From Vesta saturnalis (taxonomy: Eukaryota > Arthropoda > Insecta > Coleoptera > Lampyridae), in NCBI GenBank assembly GCA_036346205.1, contig JARFJB010000534.1, positions 5,293,501 through 5,357,500 on the forward strand: a stretch of 64,000 bases of DNA. Direction: 5' to 3'. The notes beneath the pieces were generated by a model. It was not told the DNA's origin, did no database searches, and saw only the letters and a program-made list of their open reading frames with translations. Made by a program: the position numbers and the translations under genes. This document shows, piece by piece, positions 36,931 to 47,109 of the stretch (positions are counted from its first letter, which is position 1; each line of letters starts with the position of its first letter).

Positions 36931-37665
36931 AGCCATTGGATGTTTCTATTTAGATTTCCACAAGTATTAATGTTTAAATAAGACATTTTTTCTTTGAAAC
37001 TTGTGTAAATAAACGTACAAATTGATTCAACGTTTCGGGAACGTCCTTTGTTCCCTTTGTCAAGAATTTATTTTGACAATTACAGAAATTGAAATAAGGT
37101 AACTATTTTTAACAAGTACAGAATATGAAACAAGGTAACTAATTTAAATTTAATCTGGTCAATTACGTAGCGTTGTGAAATCCTTGATATACCGCTCTTA
37201 CCACTTATCTGACCAAAATTCTAAAACGGAAGAGATGAAGACTATTAATAAAATACTAGTTCAAAATGGATACAAAGATCAAGAAATATTGAAAATTACC
37301 AACGAAGTAAGAAGACCAAGAAATAATAACTTGTCAAACAATGAACGCTAGATTCCTGTTATATAAAAGGAATTACAGACAGAATAGCAAAGAAATTTCC
37401 CAAAAACGACTTCACACCCGTATTCAAACCACATTCTACTTTGTCCCAACTTCTAAGAAACCCCAAAGACAAAATTTCTAATGAAAACGAAGGAGTTTAT
37501 GAGATACCGTGCAACAACTGTCGAAGAACTTATATAGGACAAACTAACAGAATATTATATGCGAGAGCCGATGAACACCAACTAGCAATTAAGCAGCACA
37601 ATCCATCATCGTCTTTAGATACAGGACACCAAATTAACACCAACACCAAGAAAGCATTATTAGAG
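36931..37665 (+). pseudogene. Penelope-like element fragment (same family as 53.7 kb)
   Basis: The first 205 bases (36935-37140) are the reverse complement of the 3' end of the 53.7 kb element (55613-55825), including the hammerhead-like segment. They are joined directly to the internal sequence equivalent to 54817 onward. Protein matches follow: after RT, LSQLLRNPKDKISNENEGVY, then the GIY-YIG start CNNCRRTYIGQTNRILYARA. It carries a stop near 37350, loss of about 15 bases (ATHHL) in the nuclease, and further small deletions, and is cut off at about 37665, where DD41D transposon sequence begins in the middle of both reading frames. The inverted 5' segment is the usual pseudo-LTR arrangement of Penelope-like elements. 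Confidence 0.85.
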
Positions 37666-37667
37666 AA

Positions 37668-38652
37668 GAATATGAAAAAAATACTAAGGAAAAACGTGCA
37701 CAGACTGAGGAAAATCAATTAAATGTACTATTAACAGTTACCGAAATCCATATATTGGACAAGGACCCATTTCTCAGCAGGTTGATGTTGAACGACGTAC
37801 GGTACAGCGGATATTGAAGTCTCAAAAAATGCACCCCTATCACATTCAACTACTTCAAGAGTTGGTTCCTGAAGATTATCAAAGACGACTGGAATTTTGT
37901 CAATGGGCTCAAAACAAAATAAACCAACAAATAAATTTGGTTCATTTGATTTTATTTACAGATGAGGCCACATTTCACAGAAACGGAAGTGTAAACAGAC
38001 ACAATTTTCAGTACTATTCTACCGAAAATCCACATTTTGTAAGATATTCTTCTCAAACTAGATGGTCTTTAAATGTTTGGGGAGGTGTTGTCGGTAATCA
38101 TGTAATTGGACCATATTTTTTTGATCACCGAGTAACAGGGGAAGTATACTTAGACTTTTTGCAAAACCATCTACCTAATTTGTTGCGCCAAGTGCCACAG
38201 GATACGCAACAAGAAATGTGATTTCTTCATGATGGGGCCCCAGTACATCATACAGGTCCGATAATAACTTTTTTAGATGCTAGATATCCATAATGTTGGA
38301 TTGAGTGGGGAGGGCCTGTTGCTTGGCCTGCTAGATCCCCAGATCTTGCATCAAAGAGCAGGTTTATGAAATACCGCCTACAACAAAGGAAGACATGAAG
38401 ATTAGGATTAGAAACTGTTTTCAAAACATTAGTGTTGAAATGTGTAGATTCAAAGAAACCTATAGTCATTTTTTTTAAATGGAAACCCCCTATTTTTTTA
38501 ATTCTATCTTATTTAGCATTAAAAATAAGGGTGACTTTGTATAATCAAAACATTAGTGTTGAAATGTGTAGAAATTTAAGCAGCGAATTTGAGAGACGTA
38601 TTGCATTGTGTATTCAAGAAAGAGGCGGACATTTCGAACAACTTATTAGGTA
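37668..38652 (+). pseudogene. DD41D transposase, plus-strand copy
   Basis: It enters in the middle of the N-terminal part (EYEKNTKEKRAQTEENQLNV) fused to a Penelope fragment. It then continues with RTVQRILKSQKMHPYHIQLL (37805-37860), HLILFTDEATFHRNGSVN (first Asp, near 37960), LNVWGGVVGNHVIGP, and, after a TGA at 38219, the HDGAPVHHT block (second Asp). Near 38345 a deletion removes the third Asp segment. It is then split at 38450 by terminal sequence and resumes at 38543. Dead, but about 90 percent similar by eye to the minus-strand copy. Confidence 0.85.
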
Positions 38653-39168
38653 GTACGTATTTGACGTGTTTCTAGTACTTTTATCTGTATAATTAGTTAC
38701 AGGTTTAGTTACATTAGAGGTGTTAAGTTTATGATTAGGATTAGGACATAATTTGTTGAATCAAAAAAATATTGTCTTTACTTTAAGTTTGTTTAAAAAA
38801 AATAATTATTTATATGGGGTTCAATAAATTGTAATATTTCGATCTGAAGTGCTCGATTTTTCTGTTTCGCCGCGCCCCGCCGTCACGGCCAACTAACAAC
38901 AAAACTTGAAAGCCGTATAGCCTTTTTACAATAAAAAATGTTAAATTGTCATTATTTCAAAACTACAATTTTTGGAATATACACTCTTATAAAAGTCACC
39001 CTTATTTTTAATGCTAAATAAGATAGAATTAAAAAAATAGGGGGTTTCCATTTTAAAAAAATGACTATAGGTTTTTTTGAATCTACACATTTCAACACTA
39101 ATGTTTTGAAAACAGTTTCTAATCCTAATCTTCATGTCTTCCTTTGTTGTAGGTGGTATTTTATAAAC

Positions 39169-40062
39169 CTACTCTTTGATGTACCCCCATATGCTAAAGT
39201 CCATTTTAGTAAGATCTGGGGATCTAGCAGGCCAAGCAACAGGCCCTCCCCTCCCAATCCAACATTCTGGATATCTAGCATTTAAAAAAGTTATTATCGG
39301 ACCTGTATGATGTACTGGGGCCCCATCATGAAGAAACCACATTTCTTGTTGCGTATCCTGTGGCACATGACGCAACAAATTAGGTAGATGGTTTTGCAGA
39401 AAGTCTAAGTATACTTCCCCTGTTACTCGTTGATCAAAAAAATATGGTCCAATTACATGATTACCGACAACACCTCCCCAAACATTTAAAGACCATCTAG
39501 TTTGAGAAGTATATCTTACAAAATGTGGGTTTTCGGTAGAATAGTAATGAAAATTGTGTCTGTTTACACTTCCGTTTCTGTGAAATGTGGCTTCATCTGT
39601 AAATAAAATCAAATGAACAAAATTTCTTTGTTGGTTTATTTTGTTTTGAGTACATTGACAAAATTCCAGTCGTCTTTGATAATCTTCAGGAACCAAGTCT
39701 TGAAGTAGTTGAATGTGATAGGGGTGCATTTTTTGAGACCTCAATATCCGCTGTACCGTACGTTGTTCAACATCAACCTGCTGAGAAATGCGTCCTTGTC
39801 CAGTATATGGATTTTCGGTAACTGTTAATAGTACATTTAATTGATTTTCCTCAGTATGTGAACGTTTTTTCCTAGTATTTTTTTCGTATAACACATTGCC
39901 AGTTCTTTCAAAACGCACCAAAAGCTTTTCAAATGCCCTTCTTTCAGGTTGCCGTCTCTCTGGAAACCGTTGTTGATACAGTCTTCTTTCTAAGAGCGTA
40001 TTGTTATCACTAGCTCCTAAAACAAAAATCATATCAACCATCTCGTATTGCGAAAAATTCAT
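39169..40062 (-). CDS. DD41D Tc1/mariner-like transposase, nearly complete
   Basis: The best-preserved transposase in the window: 297 codons from an ATG (40062) reading MNFSQYEMVDMIFVLGAS. Domains: a helix-turn-helix pair in the first about 130 residues (RRLYQQRFPERRQPER; ISQQVDVEQRTVQRIL), then the DDE domain with LILFTDEATF (first Asp, about residue 170), LHDGAPVHHT (second, about 240) and SPDLTKMDFSIWG (third, about 285). The 41 residues between the second and third Asp give the DD41D spacing. The frame ends at a TAG after GYIKE, where the sister copy at 28016 has CAG, so about 50 C-terminal residues are cut off by one nonsense change. The catalytic triad is intact; whether the shortened protein works is unknown. 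Confidence 0.9.
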   Translation of the reverse strand: MNFSQYEMVDMIFVLGASDNNTLLERRLYQQRFPERRQPERRAFEKLLVRFERTGNVLYEKNTRKKRSHTEENQLNVLLTVTENPYTGQGRISQQVDVEQRTVQRILRSQKMHPYHIQLLQDLVPEDYQRRLEFCQCTQNKINQQRNFVHLILFTDEATFHRNGSVNRHNFHYYSTENPHFVRYTSQTRWSLNVWGGVVGNHVIGPYFFDQRVTGEVYLDFLQNHLPNLLRHVPQDTQQEMWFLHDGAPVHHTGPIITFLNARYPECWIGRGGPVAWPARSPDLTKMDFSIWGYIKE

Positions 40063-40869
40063 TATTTACAATTTTAATTCAAGTTTTAAATCAATTTGTT
40101 ATAAAATACACTAATGCATCACAAATTATTAACTTACAATAAATAATGACGGTTCTGATGATCTCTATTATTTTTATATGCCACGCCTCGCCGTCACGGC
40201 CAACTAACAACAAAACTTAAAAGCCGTATAGCCTTTTTACAATAAAAAAATGGTAAATTGTCATTATTTAGAAAACTAAAATTTTTTGGAATATACACTA
40301 TTATACAAAGTCACCCTTATTTTTAATCCTAAATAAGATAGAATTAAAAAAAATGACTTTATAGGTTTTTTTGAATCTACTTTTTATTGTCCATTTTTGA
40401 TCACCCTGTATGAATGTATTACAAAAATATCAATACAGCCCATTAGAGTAGGTCCCCATTTCCAAGGAAACCAACCATAACTAATTGATAAAGGCTTCGT
40501 TTAGAAAAGATTTCCACCTATGTTTTGACCTGTAAACTTCATTTTTGACAAAAAATTTAAAATTTGTCAAAAACGGTTAGACTTAGGTATAGGACATTAT
40601 ACATAAAATGTATCTAAAGTTGTATGTAGAATCTAATTATGTAATAATATATAGGGTTTTCTATTTAAAAAAAAATTTAAAATTACTTCTAAGCTTTTAT
40701 GATCTACCCTGTATAATTAAAAATATTTTTGGAATATGCACCAGAACATATCTCACAACTTTTGTATTTAATTTTTTTTTGTATCCCTTTAAATAAAGGA
40801 GATATGGGACTTTGTCACACTAATGCGCCACTCTGTAGGTAGCTGGCCGGAATAATTAATAACGCGTAG

Positions 40870-41052
40870 CAGGAAATCAAATCAGAGCGGACAGACAGGA
40901 TTATTAATGCAAAAGGCACAGTCAGATTGTTCGTATTAATCAGTAAGGACAAGTCAGAAAAAGTGAATAAGTATGTAAGTGATTTGGAAAGCGCGCAGTC
41001 GGATATTTTTACGGGACAAGTAGACGGGAATAGGAAAGGCGTGAGCAACTGA
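40870..41052 (+). CDS. Unrecognised 60-codon charged open frame
   Basis: Opens after a TAG at 40867 and ends TGA at 41050. The translation is charged and helix-like (GTVRLFVLISKDKSEKVNKY, then VSDLESAQSDIFTGQVDGN). It starts only about 35 bases past the end of the transposon, so it could be a disrupted retroelement or gene fragment. No family recognised, and there is no convincing start codon. Confidence 0.25.
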   Translation, partial: QEIKSERTDRIINAKGTVRLFVLISKDKSEKVNKYVSDLESAQSDIFTGQVDGNRKGVSN

Positions 41053-41285
41053 TAGGATTTATAGACAAGACAGGAATGCAGTTGCGGAAATATCTAGGAA
41101 ATTACTTTCTAGGATAAAAAAATTAATTAGGAAGGATTTTAGGATCATTACAGTGGCAAAATGAATCTTTCAATAGCTGTAGCGAACCAAATGTGATTAG
41201 TTTCGGGTTGGTACCGATGAACCTACACTTCAAGTGTATAAAATTTCAAACATAATGGGAATATCTTAACGACATTTCAATTGTA

Positions 41286-41690
41286 TGTTTCGTTCGTTTG
41301 CAGATGCAGCAGAATATGCATATGGCACTTTTACTTATTTAAGGGCACCAGGTGTCAACAACTATCATTCAGATAAACTCCTTGCAGCCAAATCAAGAGT
41401 GCCTTTGAGAACAATCAATCGACCAAGGTTAGAGTTATTAGCACCAGCTATATTAGTTGATTTTGTCCAGATGTACAAAAATTTGTTTAACTCAAATTTT
41501 GAGAATGAATTTTAATGGCCAAATTTACAAATTGTAATTACCTGGATAAATACCTCTCCAGATTTACTAAAAACATTTACTGCGAAATGCATAACACATA
41601 TACACGAACTAATCAAACAGACATAGTGGAAACATGTGTTTAAGACAATAAAATTGATCCAAAATGGAAGCTTTCCGCATAAGTACAATA
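41286..41690 (+). pseudogene. BEL/Pao retrotransposon fragment
   Basis: The frame begins FRSFADAAEYAYGTFTYLR, continues KLLAAKSRVPLRTINRPRLE, and after a stop at 41513 reads WINTSPDLLKTFTAKCITH and WKHVFKTI in another frame. In BEL/Pao polyproteins the RNase H/A17 region has this order: F.DAS..AYGA..Y, then LL.AKSRVAP....TLPRLEL.., then a WI......LKTFVANR....I block and WRHV. The match is clear, with several frame breaks. Only this part of the polyprotein is present. Confidence 0.75.
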
Positions 41691-41699
41691 AATTCTAGC

Positions 41700-42236
41700 C
41701 CGGGACCATTTACCAAAAAATTCCGATCGTAGTGGCACCTTATGAATATATTATCGATTTTGATTTCAATTGCGAATAGGCGTGAATTACGAAGAAATAT
41801 TTCAGATATTTATGTTTTACAAAAGGTATTGCAGTCCACCCTTTTACATTCACCATTATTACACTTAACGTTTTTGGGTTTTTAATGGAGTATTTTGGAT
41901 TTATGTTTTAAACAATAACACTTACAGTTATTGTCCTCAGTAGTAATAAAATCTTTTAGAATTGATTAAAATGTTGAAACAAATTTACGAAATATGAAAA
42001 TGTGAAAACGCAAACATAAGCCTGCGCTTAATGTAACAGTTTGATAACCGTAAAGGCCAACTACGGAATACAATTTTAGTAAGGAATAACTAGATCCTTA
42101 ATAAATTAAATATTATTAAACTACCTTGAAGATCACAAATCAGAACACCCTCTAACAGACGAAAGCTTACAGTACACAATGTAGTACATTTCATATAATT
42201 TCTAATTTAAATTTTATTTTCAATTAAATATATTAA
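41700..42236. other. AT-rich DNA, no gene recognised
   Basis: No coding or repeat signal noticed. Confidence 0.4.
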
Positions 42237-42645
42237 ACTATAGTGATGAAGCAAAATTTTCTAGAGAGGGGATAATAAATAGAAGAAACCAACACTTTTG
42301 GGTAGAAGAAAATCCACACGCTACACGATATGCGCATTTTCAATATATGTTTAGTTTGTATGTTTTTGCAGTACTTTTGAACAATCAGATGCGACATTGT
42401 ATTTATGAAGAAAAGAACGATGGATTGGTCCTAATGGACGTTTGAAATGGTCTCCACGATCGCCTGATAACTCTTTTAGATTTTTACTTATGGAGGTATG
42501 CAAAGCTAAGGTCTGTTTTTCCCCAGTTAATGACCGTGAGGGATTGCTCCACAGCGTTTGACGAATTAGACCCCAATGAGATTCGTCGAGCTACAGCAAC
42601 TGTAGAGAGACGAATTTGATTGTACCTTCAATTGCACGGACAGCA
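42237..42645 (+). pseudogene. Tc1/mariner-like transposase fragment
   Basis: The first catalytic region is YSDEAKFSREGIINRRNQHF at 42240-42300, followed by WVEENPHATRY. An internal deletion removes the second Asp. A third-Asp segment follows (WIGPNGRLKWSPRSPD, then in the next frame ITLLDFYLWRYAKL at 42460-42500), and then DELDPNEIRRATATVERRI. The reading stops where LTR-like DNA begins at 42646. Confidence 0.7.
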
Positions 42646-43450
42646 TGTAAAGAGCCAGCCGCCCTTACCAATTTTTTTTAATTAATTACTTGATAATTAT
42701 CCTGTTTAATTAAAATTTACACAAATCATCAAATAATGAATTTCCTCCGCCGTTAATTTAAACAAGGATGAGAGTTTTTACGTCAGAGTCGCCTCCAGTC
42801 TATCCGCCAATCACGGCATTAGAATCCCAACCAGAAGCCTTCTTCGTCTTCCCCGGATTTTAAATAAAACTGCGAGACGCGTTACAGACGCCCTCATTCC
42901 GCTGAGTCTCTTTCGAGAGCCCAGACCGATTTATCTTATCCTATTCAGTTTATTTTTCTACTGCGTTCCGTTCCGTTCACATGCATTCTGTTGAGACAAA
43001 TCGACACCGCTAGCCTGATCTTATCTTATCCGCCAGGGTTTATTACTGCCTCAATCTGCGGTCACCTGCATGTAAGTTAAACGTACAACACCATATTTGC
43101 ACCAATGAACGACTTCAGGCCGGGTAAAACACCCGTCGTAGTCCTTTACTTACTCCGCTGGATAGAAAGGTTCTGGCCTACATTATGCTAATCCCGGGGT
43201 ATCAACTAAATAGCGCAACGGGTATTTGTCTAGATTCTTGTAAAACGTTTAGTTTTTCCTGCACCTAAAAATTTTTAAACTAATTCGTTCCGGAAGGGTT
43301 AAATACCTTATCATTGTTATTATTAAAACCGGCCCCGAGTTAGAGCCACCCCAGGCAGCAGCTATTGACGGTGTCGAAACCAGAAGCGCAAGGAGCTACT
43401 AAGCGGCCACCGCCTTAAGCGTGCCCGCACCCAGAATACAATATGAAAGT
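42646..43450. mobile_element. Diverged LTR-like sequence related to the LTR at 57.5 kb
   Basis: It starts TGTAA inside the transposase remnant and shares several collinear blocks with 57508-57790: AATTTTTTTTAATTAATTA, TTTTACGTCAGAGT, CCGCCAAT(C/T)ACGG and a CCAAC.(A)GAAGCC block. It is GC-richer than the surroundings from 42770 on. A possible 3' end TTACA at 44118, followed by AGCT (AGCA precedes the start), would give about 1.47 kb, but similarity to the other LTR fades after about 42850, so the right boundary is uncertain. Confidence 0.5.
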
Positions 43451-44985
43451 ATTCATTTTCAATTGCAAAGAGTTTAATAACTCGTAAACACCATCAATTC
43501 TGCTTTACTAAAACTTCCCCTAATTACTAAGGAGATTAAGAAAATATTATTCTACCGTAATTAATAACCTATTGTAAATAGATAGTTAATAATAACCCTG
43601 TAAATATTATTTAATTTGTTAAAAATTCACTTTCATAAAAGTTAGGGGAATAAAAGTTGTATTTATACAATTGAAACTCGTATTCTTTGTAAAACGCATA
43701 CAGCGAAAATAATTCCTTTAAAAGTATTGATTTTCTGTTTGAATGTAAAAGCTGGTAGAGAAAGTATTACTCTCGTTCACATGCACCATCCAACTATTAT
43801 AAACACAGTTATAATAACTGTACAAAATATTGCTGCTATCTGCTACCCCTATTTCCACAGACAGCTTAAAGAGAGAAGGTGCCTGACAATTCCGCACCTA
43901 TCCGTATACAAAGGCGCCCACCCAGAAAATCCTGGACTAACTCTCGACATCCAGAAGTATTTTGTTATTTTTTTTATTTATCGTTTTTATATTAGTTGTG
44001 CTAATATTAAGTGTATATATTTAGATTTTATAAACCAAATAGGAATAATATACGTCAAAAACCGTTACAAGTATATTGCCCAGTAAACTTTAATTAAAGT
44101 AAGTGAAAGCAGCTTACAAGCTCATTGAAAATGTATTATAATTTTATATCATAATCTAAATGTTTGTTGTAATTTTTATTTATTAAACTAAGCTCCTAAA
44201 TGAACAATTATTTATTTAATATTAATACATATTAATATTAACGCAGAATAATTGAATCAATTTGTTCGAGTTTTTAAGAGAATCTTGATTATCTTAAAAA
44301 AGGTCTAGAACAGGCCCTGAAACCGTAATAATATTTGATACAGAATTAAATTCTACACTCAAATGTTTTAAGGTACAGGGTGTCCTATTTGAAATAACCA
44401 AGTTATTGAGGTTCAAGATCATAAAACTTTGGAGGTCTATTTCGGGGTTTGTGGAAAATTTTTTTAAATCAAGACTCGACAAAACATAGTTTCTTAGGAC
44501 CTCTTGCAGCCCCAGAAAACCGGTTAGAACATAATAGAGATTTTAAATATACTCCAATCAGAATTATACTTCTAGAAATCAGTTTAAAAATTAATAGGTT
44601 TTTTGAACTTTGTTTACAAAATGCAGTTAACAAATTACATGCAAAGTAAATTATACGAGGTTTATACACAAATTTCACGGTTATGTATACCGAGTAAACG
44701 AATGCCTTGCGGTTCATGATCTCGTAAGATTAACATCTCAACTTAAGATTATTATTTAGCTCGCCATGGCGCTTATAGGACATTTATCTCCGATTTTAAG
44801 CTTTGTTTTAGGACAAGTGTAAGGTGTTTGAAGTCAAATTTCATTCATTTTACGTCTTTTAACTAACCCGCCCATCTACATTTGCAGTTATTCGGCACTC
44901 TGCTTATTTATAAGCACTGCTCGACGCTAGCGCGGTTTGATCGAATAATGCACTAGAAGGTATCGGCGAATCGGAAACTAACCGA
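43451..44985. other. AT-rich DNA, no gene recognised
   Basis: Contains a mariner-type TACAGGGTGTCC terminus at 44375 without a visible partner, a possible LTR end near 44118 and short open frames without family motifs. Confidence 0.4.
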
Positions 44986-44989
44986 AATA

Positions 44990-45310
44990 CAAATAAGGGG
45001 GGGGGCGGAATTTGACAACCATTCAGCGCGTGTTAGTTATAGGCCACCAACCAGAATGCAAGAGGGTTAAGGGCTTATCAGAATTCAGAAACTGGTAGTG
45101 GTCGTGGCTTGGAAGTGGAAGGCCTCAGGTTCCCAATCAGAGCATACCACCTGGGGCTTATGTGGAGGCAAGGAACCAATCAGAAGCTTACAGTGAAAAG
45201 CCTAAGACTTACAATTAAAGGAAGCATTCCCATATGCTTAGGGCGTGGCTAACAACTAACCACAAACCAGAAAGTAAAAGTAGGTGTGGTCACACCCTCC
45301 TTTAAGTGTG
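44990..45310 (+). repeat. CCAAT/GC-box-rich segment, possible copy 4 of promoter-like family
   Basis: A GC-richer island with CCAATCAGA at 45134 and 45175, a further CCAGAA-type box at 45052, GTCGTGGC at 45102, GGGCGTGGC at 45240 and GTGTGGTC at 45283. The combination of CCAATCAGA with GGGCGTGGC recalls 30810-30900 and 36208-36260, but the GGAGGGTAGGCAA core is absent. It starts just after a run of nine G. Confidence 0.4.
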
Positions 45311-45360
45311 ACTCGATTATAAATAGTGTGAGATAGTCGCCTTATTGTATGTAGATTATA

Positions 45361-46500
45361 CCGGATGTCCGTTTTCAAACCTGGCCAAAGGGATTTAACA
45401 CTGATTTGAACATTTTTGTGGATTCCTGGTCGCCAATACGGCATACAGAAAATATTTTCGTATCTATGGCATGAAAAAGTTATTACGCATCGAATGACAT
45501 CAAAAATTAAATTATTTTCATCGATTTTTAATGAAAAATTCAAATTTTATTATACACACTATGAAGGAATTGCTAATAGATATTATAACAGGGGTGGGCT
45601 AAAATCAAATCAAAACATAACATGTATTCAAATAACCCTCCATTCTGCCATAAACAATATCCAAGCCTGTTATAAAACGAATTTCGAACATTAAACAACT
45701 GCCTTTCGTTTATTAACCCACACTCTGCAACGATTGCTTCCTTCAAAGAATTAATATTTTGGGTGGCGTTTATTATAAACCTTACTTTTAAGAAAAAAGT
45801 CGCAAGGTACTAAATCAGGAGATCTGGTTGGTCAGTTTATGGTACCACCTCTGCCAATCCAACGATTTGAAAATGTATCATATAAATGATTTCTGACATC
45901 TACACCGTAATGCGCGGAGCAGCCGTCGTGTTGAAACCAGATCTCCTAATTTTAGCTTGCAATTTCCTACAAAGCAGGATCTACCCTATTCACTACGTTA
46001 GGTTAATTGTTTAACCTAAAAGTGCATTCCTCCGTAAAAAAAATTGACGATATAAAGCGACGATCCTGATTCGCACGCTCTTGCATCTCTTCCCAAATAT
46101 AACTCTACTTTCCTGATCTGCTGGAAATACCTCCTGATGACATTGCCGTTTGTATGGATGATATCGGTGTTTTTGTAGCATCTGATATACCGCCGACTTT
46201 GACCTATTTAATTCACGGCTAATTTCCCTTGTGCTGCATGTTGGGTGGATATTTATCATACCCAAAACACGTTCTTCCAATTCAGTGCCATCCGCCCCAA
46301 AATTTTTGGATTACTTGTATGACAATCGTATTATTTAAATTTTTGCAAAGAACAATGCTAAAAATAATAAATACCTCTAGCTCCTGATTCTGCTGAAATA
46401 TTAGCAGTTTCTTCAAATTTTCGCGCATAGTTCCGTATTGTGGATTTAGACGGTTATTAAATTTAACAGAAAACAAATCTCTCACTTTCCGCAAACTAAC
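45361..46500 (-). pseudogene. Tc1/mariner-like transposase remnant and terminus
   Basis: Minus strand: an N-terminal helix-turn-helix part at 46280-46100 (EERVLGMINIHPTCSTREIS, then RSKSAVYQMLQKHRYHPYK), a decayed middle with FFLRRNALLG near 46020, and a third-Asp segment near 45830 (NWPTRSPDLVPCDFFLKSKV). At 45361 TTATA followed by CCGGATGTCCGTTTT marks a possible transposon terminus. The same terminus, inverted, is at 51870-51884. Multiple stops; inactive. Confidence 0.65.
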
Positions 46501-46805
46501 GTTACTGTGTTAACTATAAAAACTCTCTCTTCATTTGAGTAATTATTCAATTTGTAAATAAAAAGTAGTAACCTAGTTTAATTCATTTCCTATAAACATA
46601 TTTCTTAAAAATTTTCATAAAAAGATAAAATAAAGGAAAACATTTCAGAAACACGCTGTGCTATATATGAAAAAAATTAAGTAATTCTTAAGTAGAACAC
46701 ATTGCACTAATTAATAATATAGTAAAGCTCATTCGCACAAAAAGTTACTCTTTATTGAACTTCACACTAATACAAAAAGGTTAAAAATGTAGATTGTAAA
46801 CTTAC

Positions 46806-47046
46806 TTTAATAACAAGTTTCGATAGAAGTTTTCATGTTCTTCTATTTCAAGAAAATCTATCATTGAACTCAGGATTTTTACTTGTTTTCTGATAGTTTA
46901 CTTTCTGGAGGTAAAAGCTTCAAGTTTACGTTTCTTACATCTTCAATAGTTTTCTTTTTCTTTAGAACGTTTATCTTGTGCCAAGTCTCGACATTACTAT
47001 AAGCGTATTTTCCCTGTACTACTGTAGGACTTTCTGTATCATCCAT
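46806..47046 (-). CDS. Unassigned short ORF, possible exon
   Basis: An ATG at 47046 opens 55 codons (MDDTESPTVVQGKYAYSNVE, later KLLPPESKLSENK) ending at a TAA at 46879. Directly after, one frame over, lies a protein-like stretch (KILSSMIDFLEIEEHENFY) ending at AAA|GTAAGT, a strong splice-donor match at 46806. So this may be an exon with a frameshift, or two unrelated stretches. The 28 bases upstream of the ATG are repeated at positions 1-28. I do not recognise the protein. Confidence 0.35.
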
Positions 47047-47109
47047 TGTTACACGTCCAAACCGCACTAGGCGGCGTGTATGCTTACTACTGTAACGGGT
47101 TGCCAAGCC

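Larger units (their letters stand above)
37666..40835. mobile_element. Inverted duplication of a DD41D transposon
   Basis: A plus-strand copy (37668-38450) and a minus-strand copy (40062-39088) face each other across a centre that itself looks like an internally deleted transposon. In that centre, terminal sequence (TTCAAAGAAACCTATAGTC) starts at 38450, 3' coding and trailer DNA follows at 38545-38960, and the inverted terminal sequence is at 38985-39088. The breakpoint string GTTGAAATGTGTAGA(A/T)TCAAA occurs at 38438 and, inverted, at 39075. The right side continues through an inner CACCCTGTA end at 40408 to the same outer arm seen at 28651-29076, ending near 40835 beside TA. The left outer arm is missing. 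Confidence 0.8.

Noticed and set aside
42646..44118. Complete second LTR with a 4-bp target duplication
   Set aside because: AGCA/AGCT agree in only three of four bases, and the right part does not resemble the LTR at 57.5 kb; only the left part is annotated.
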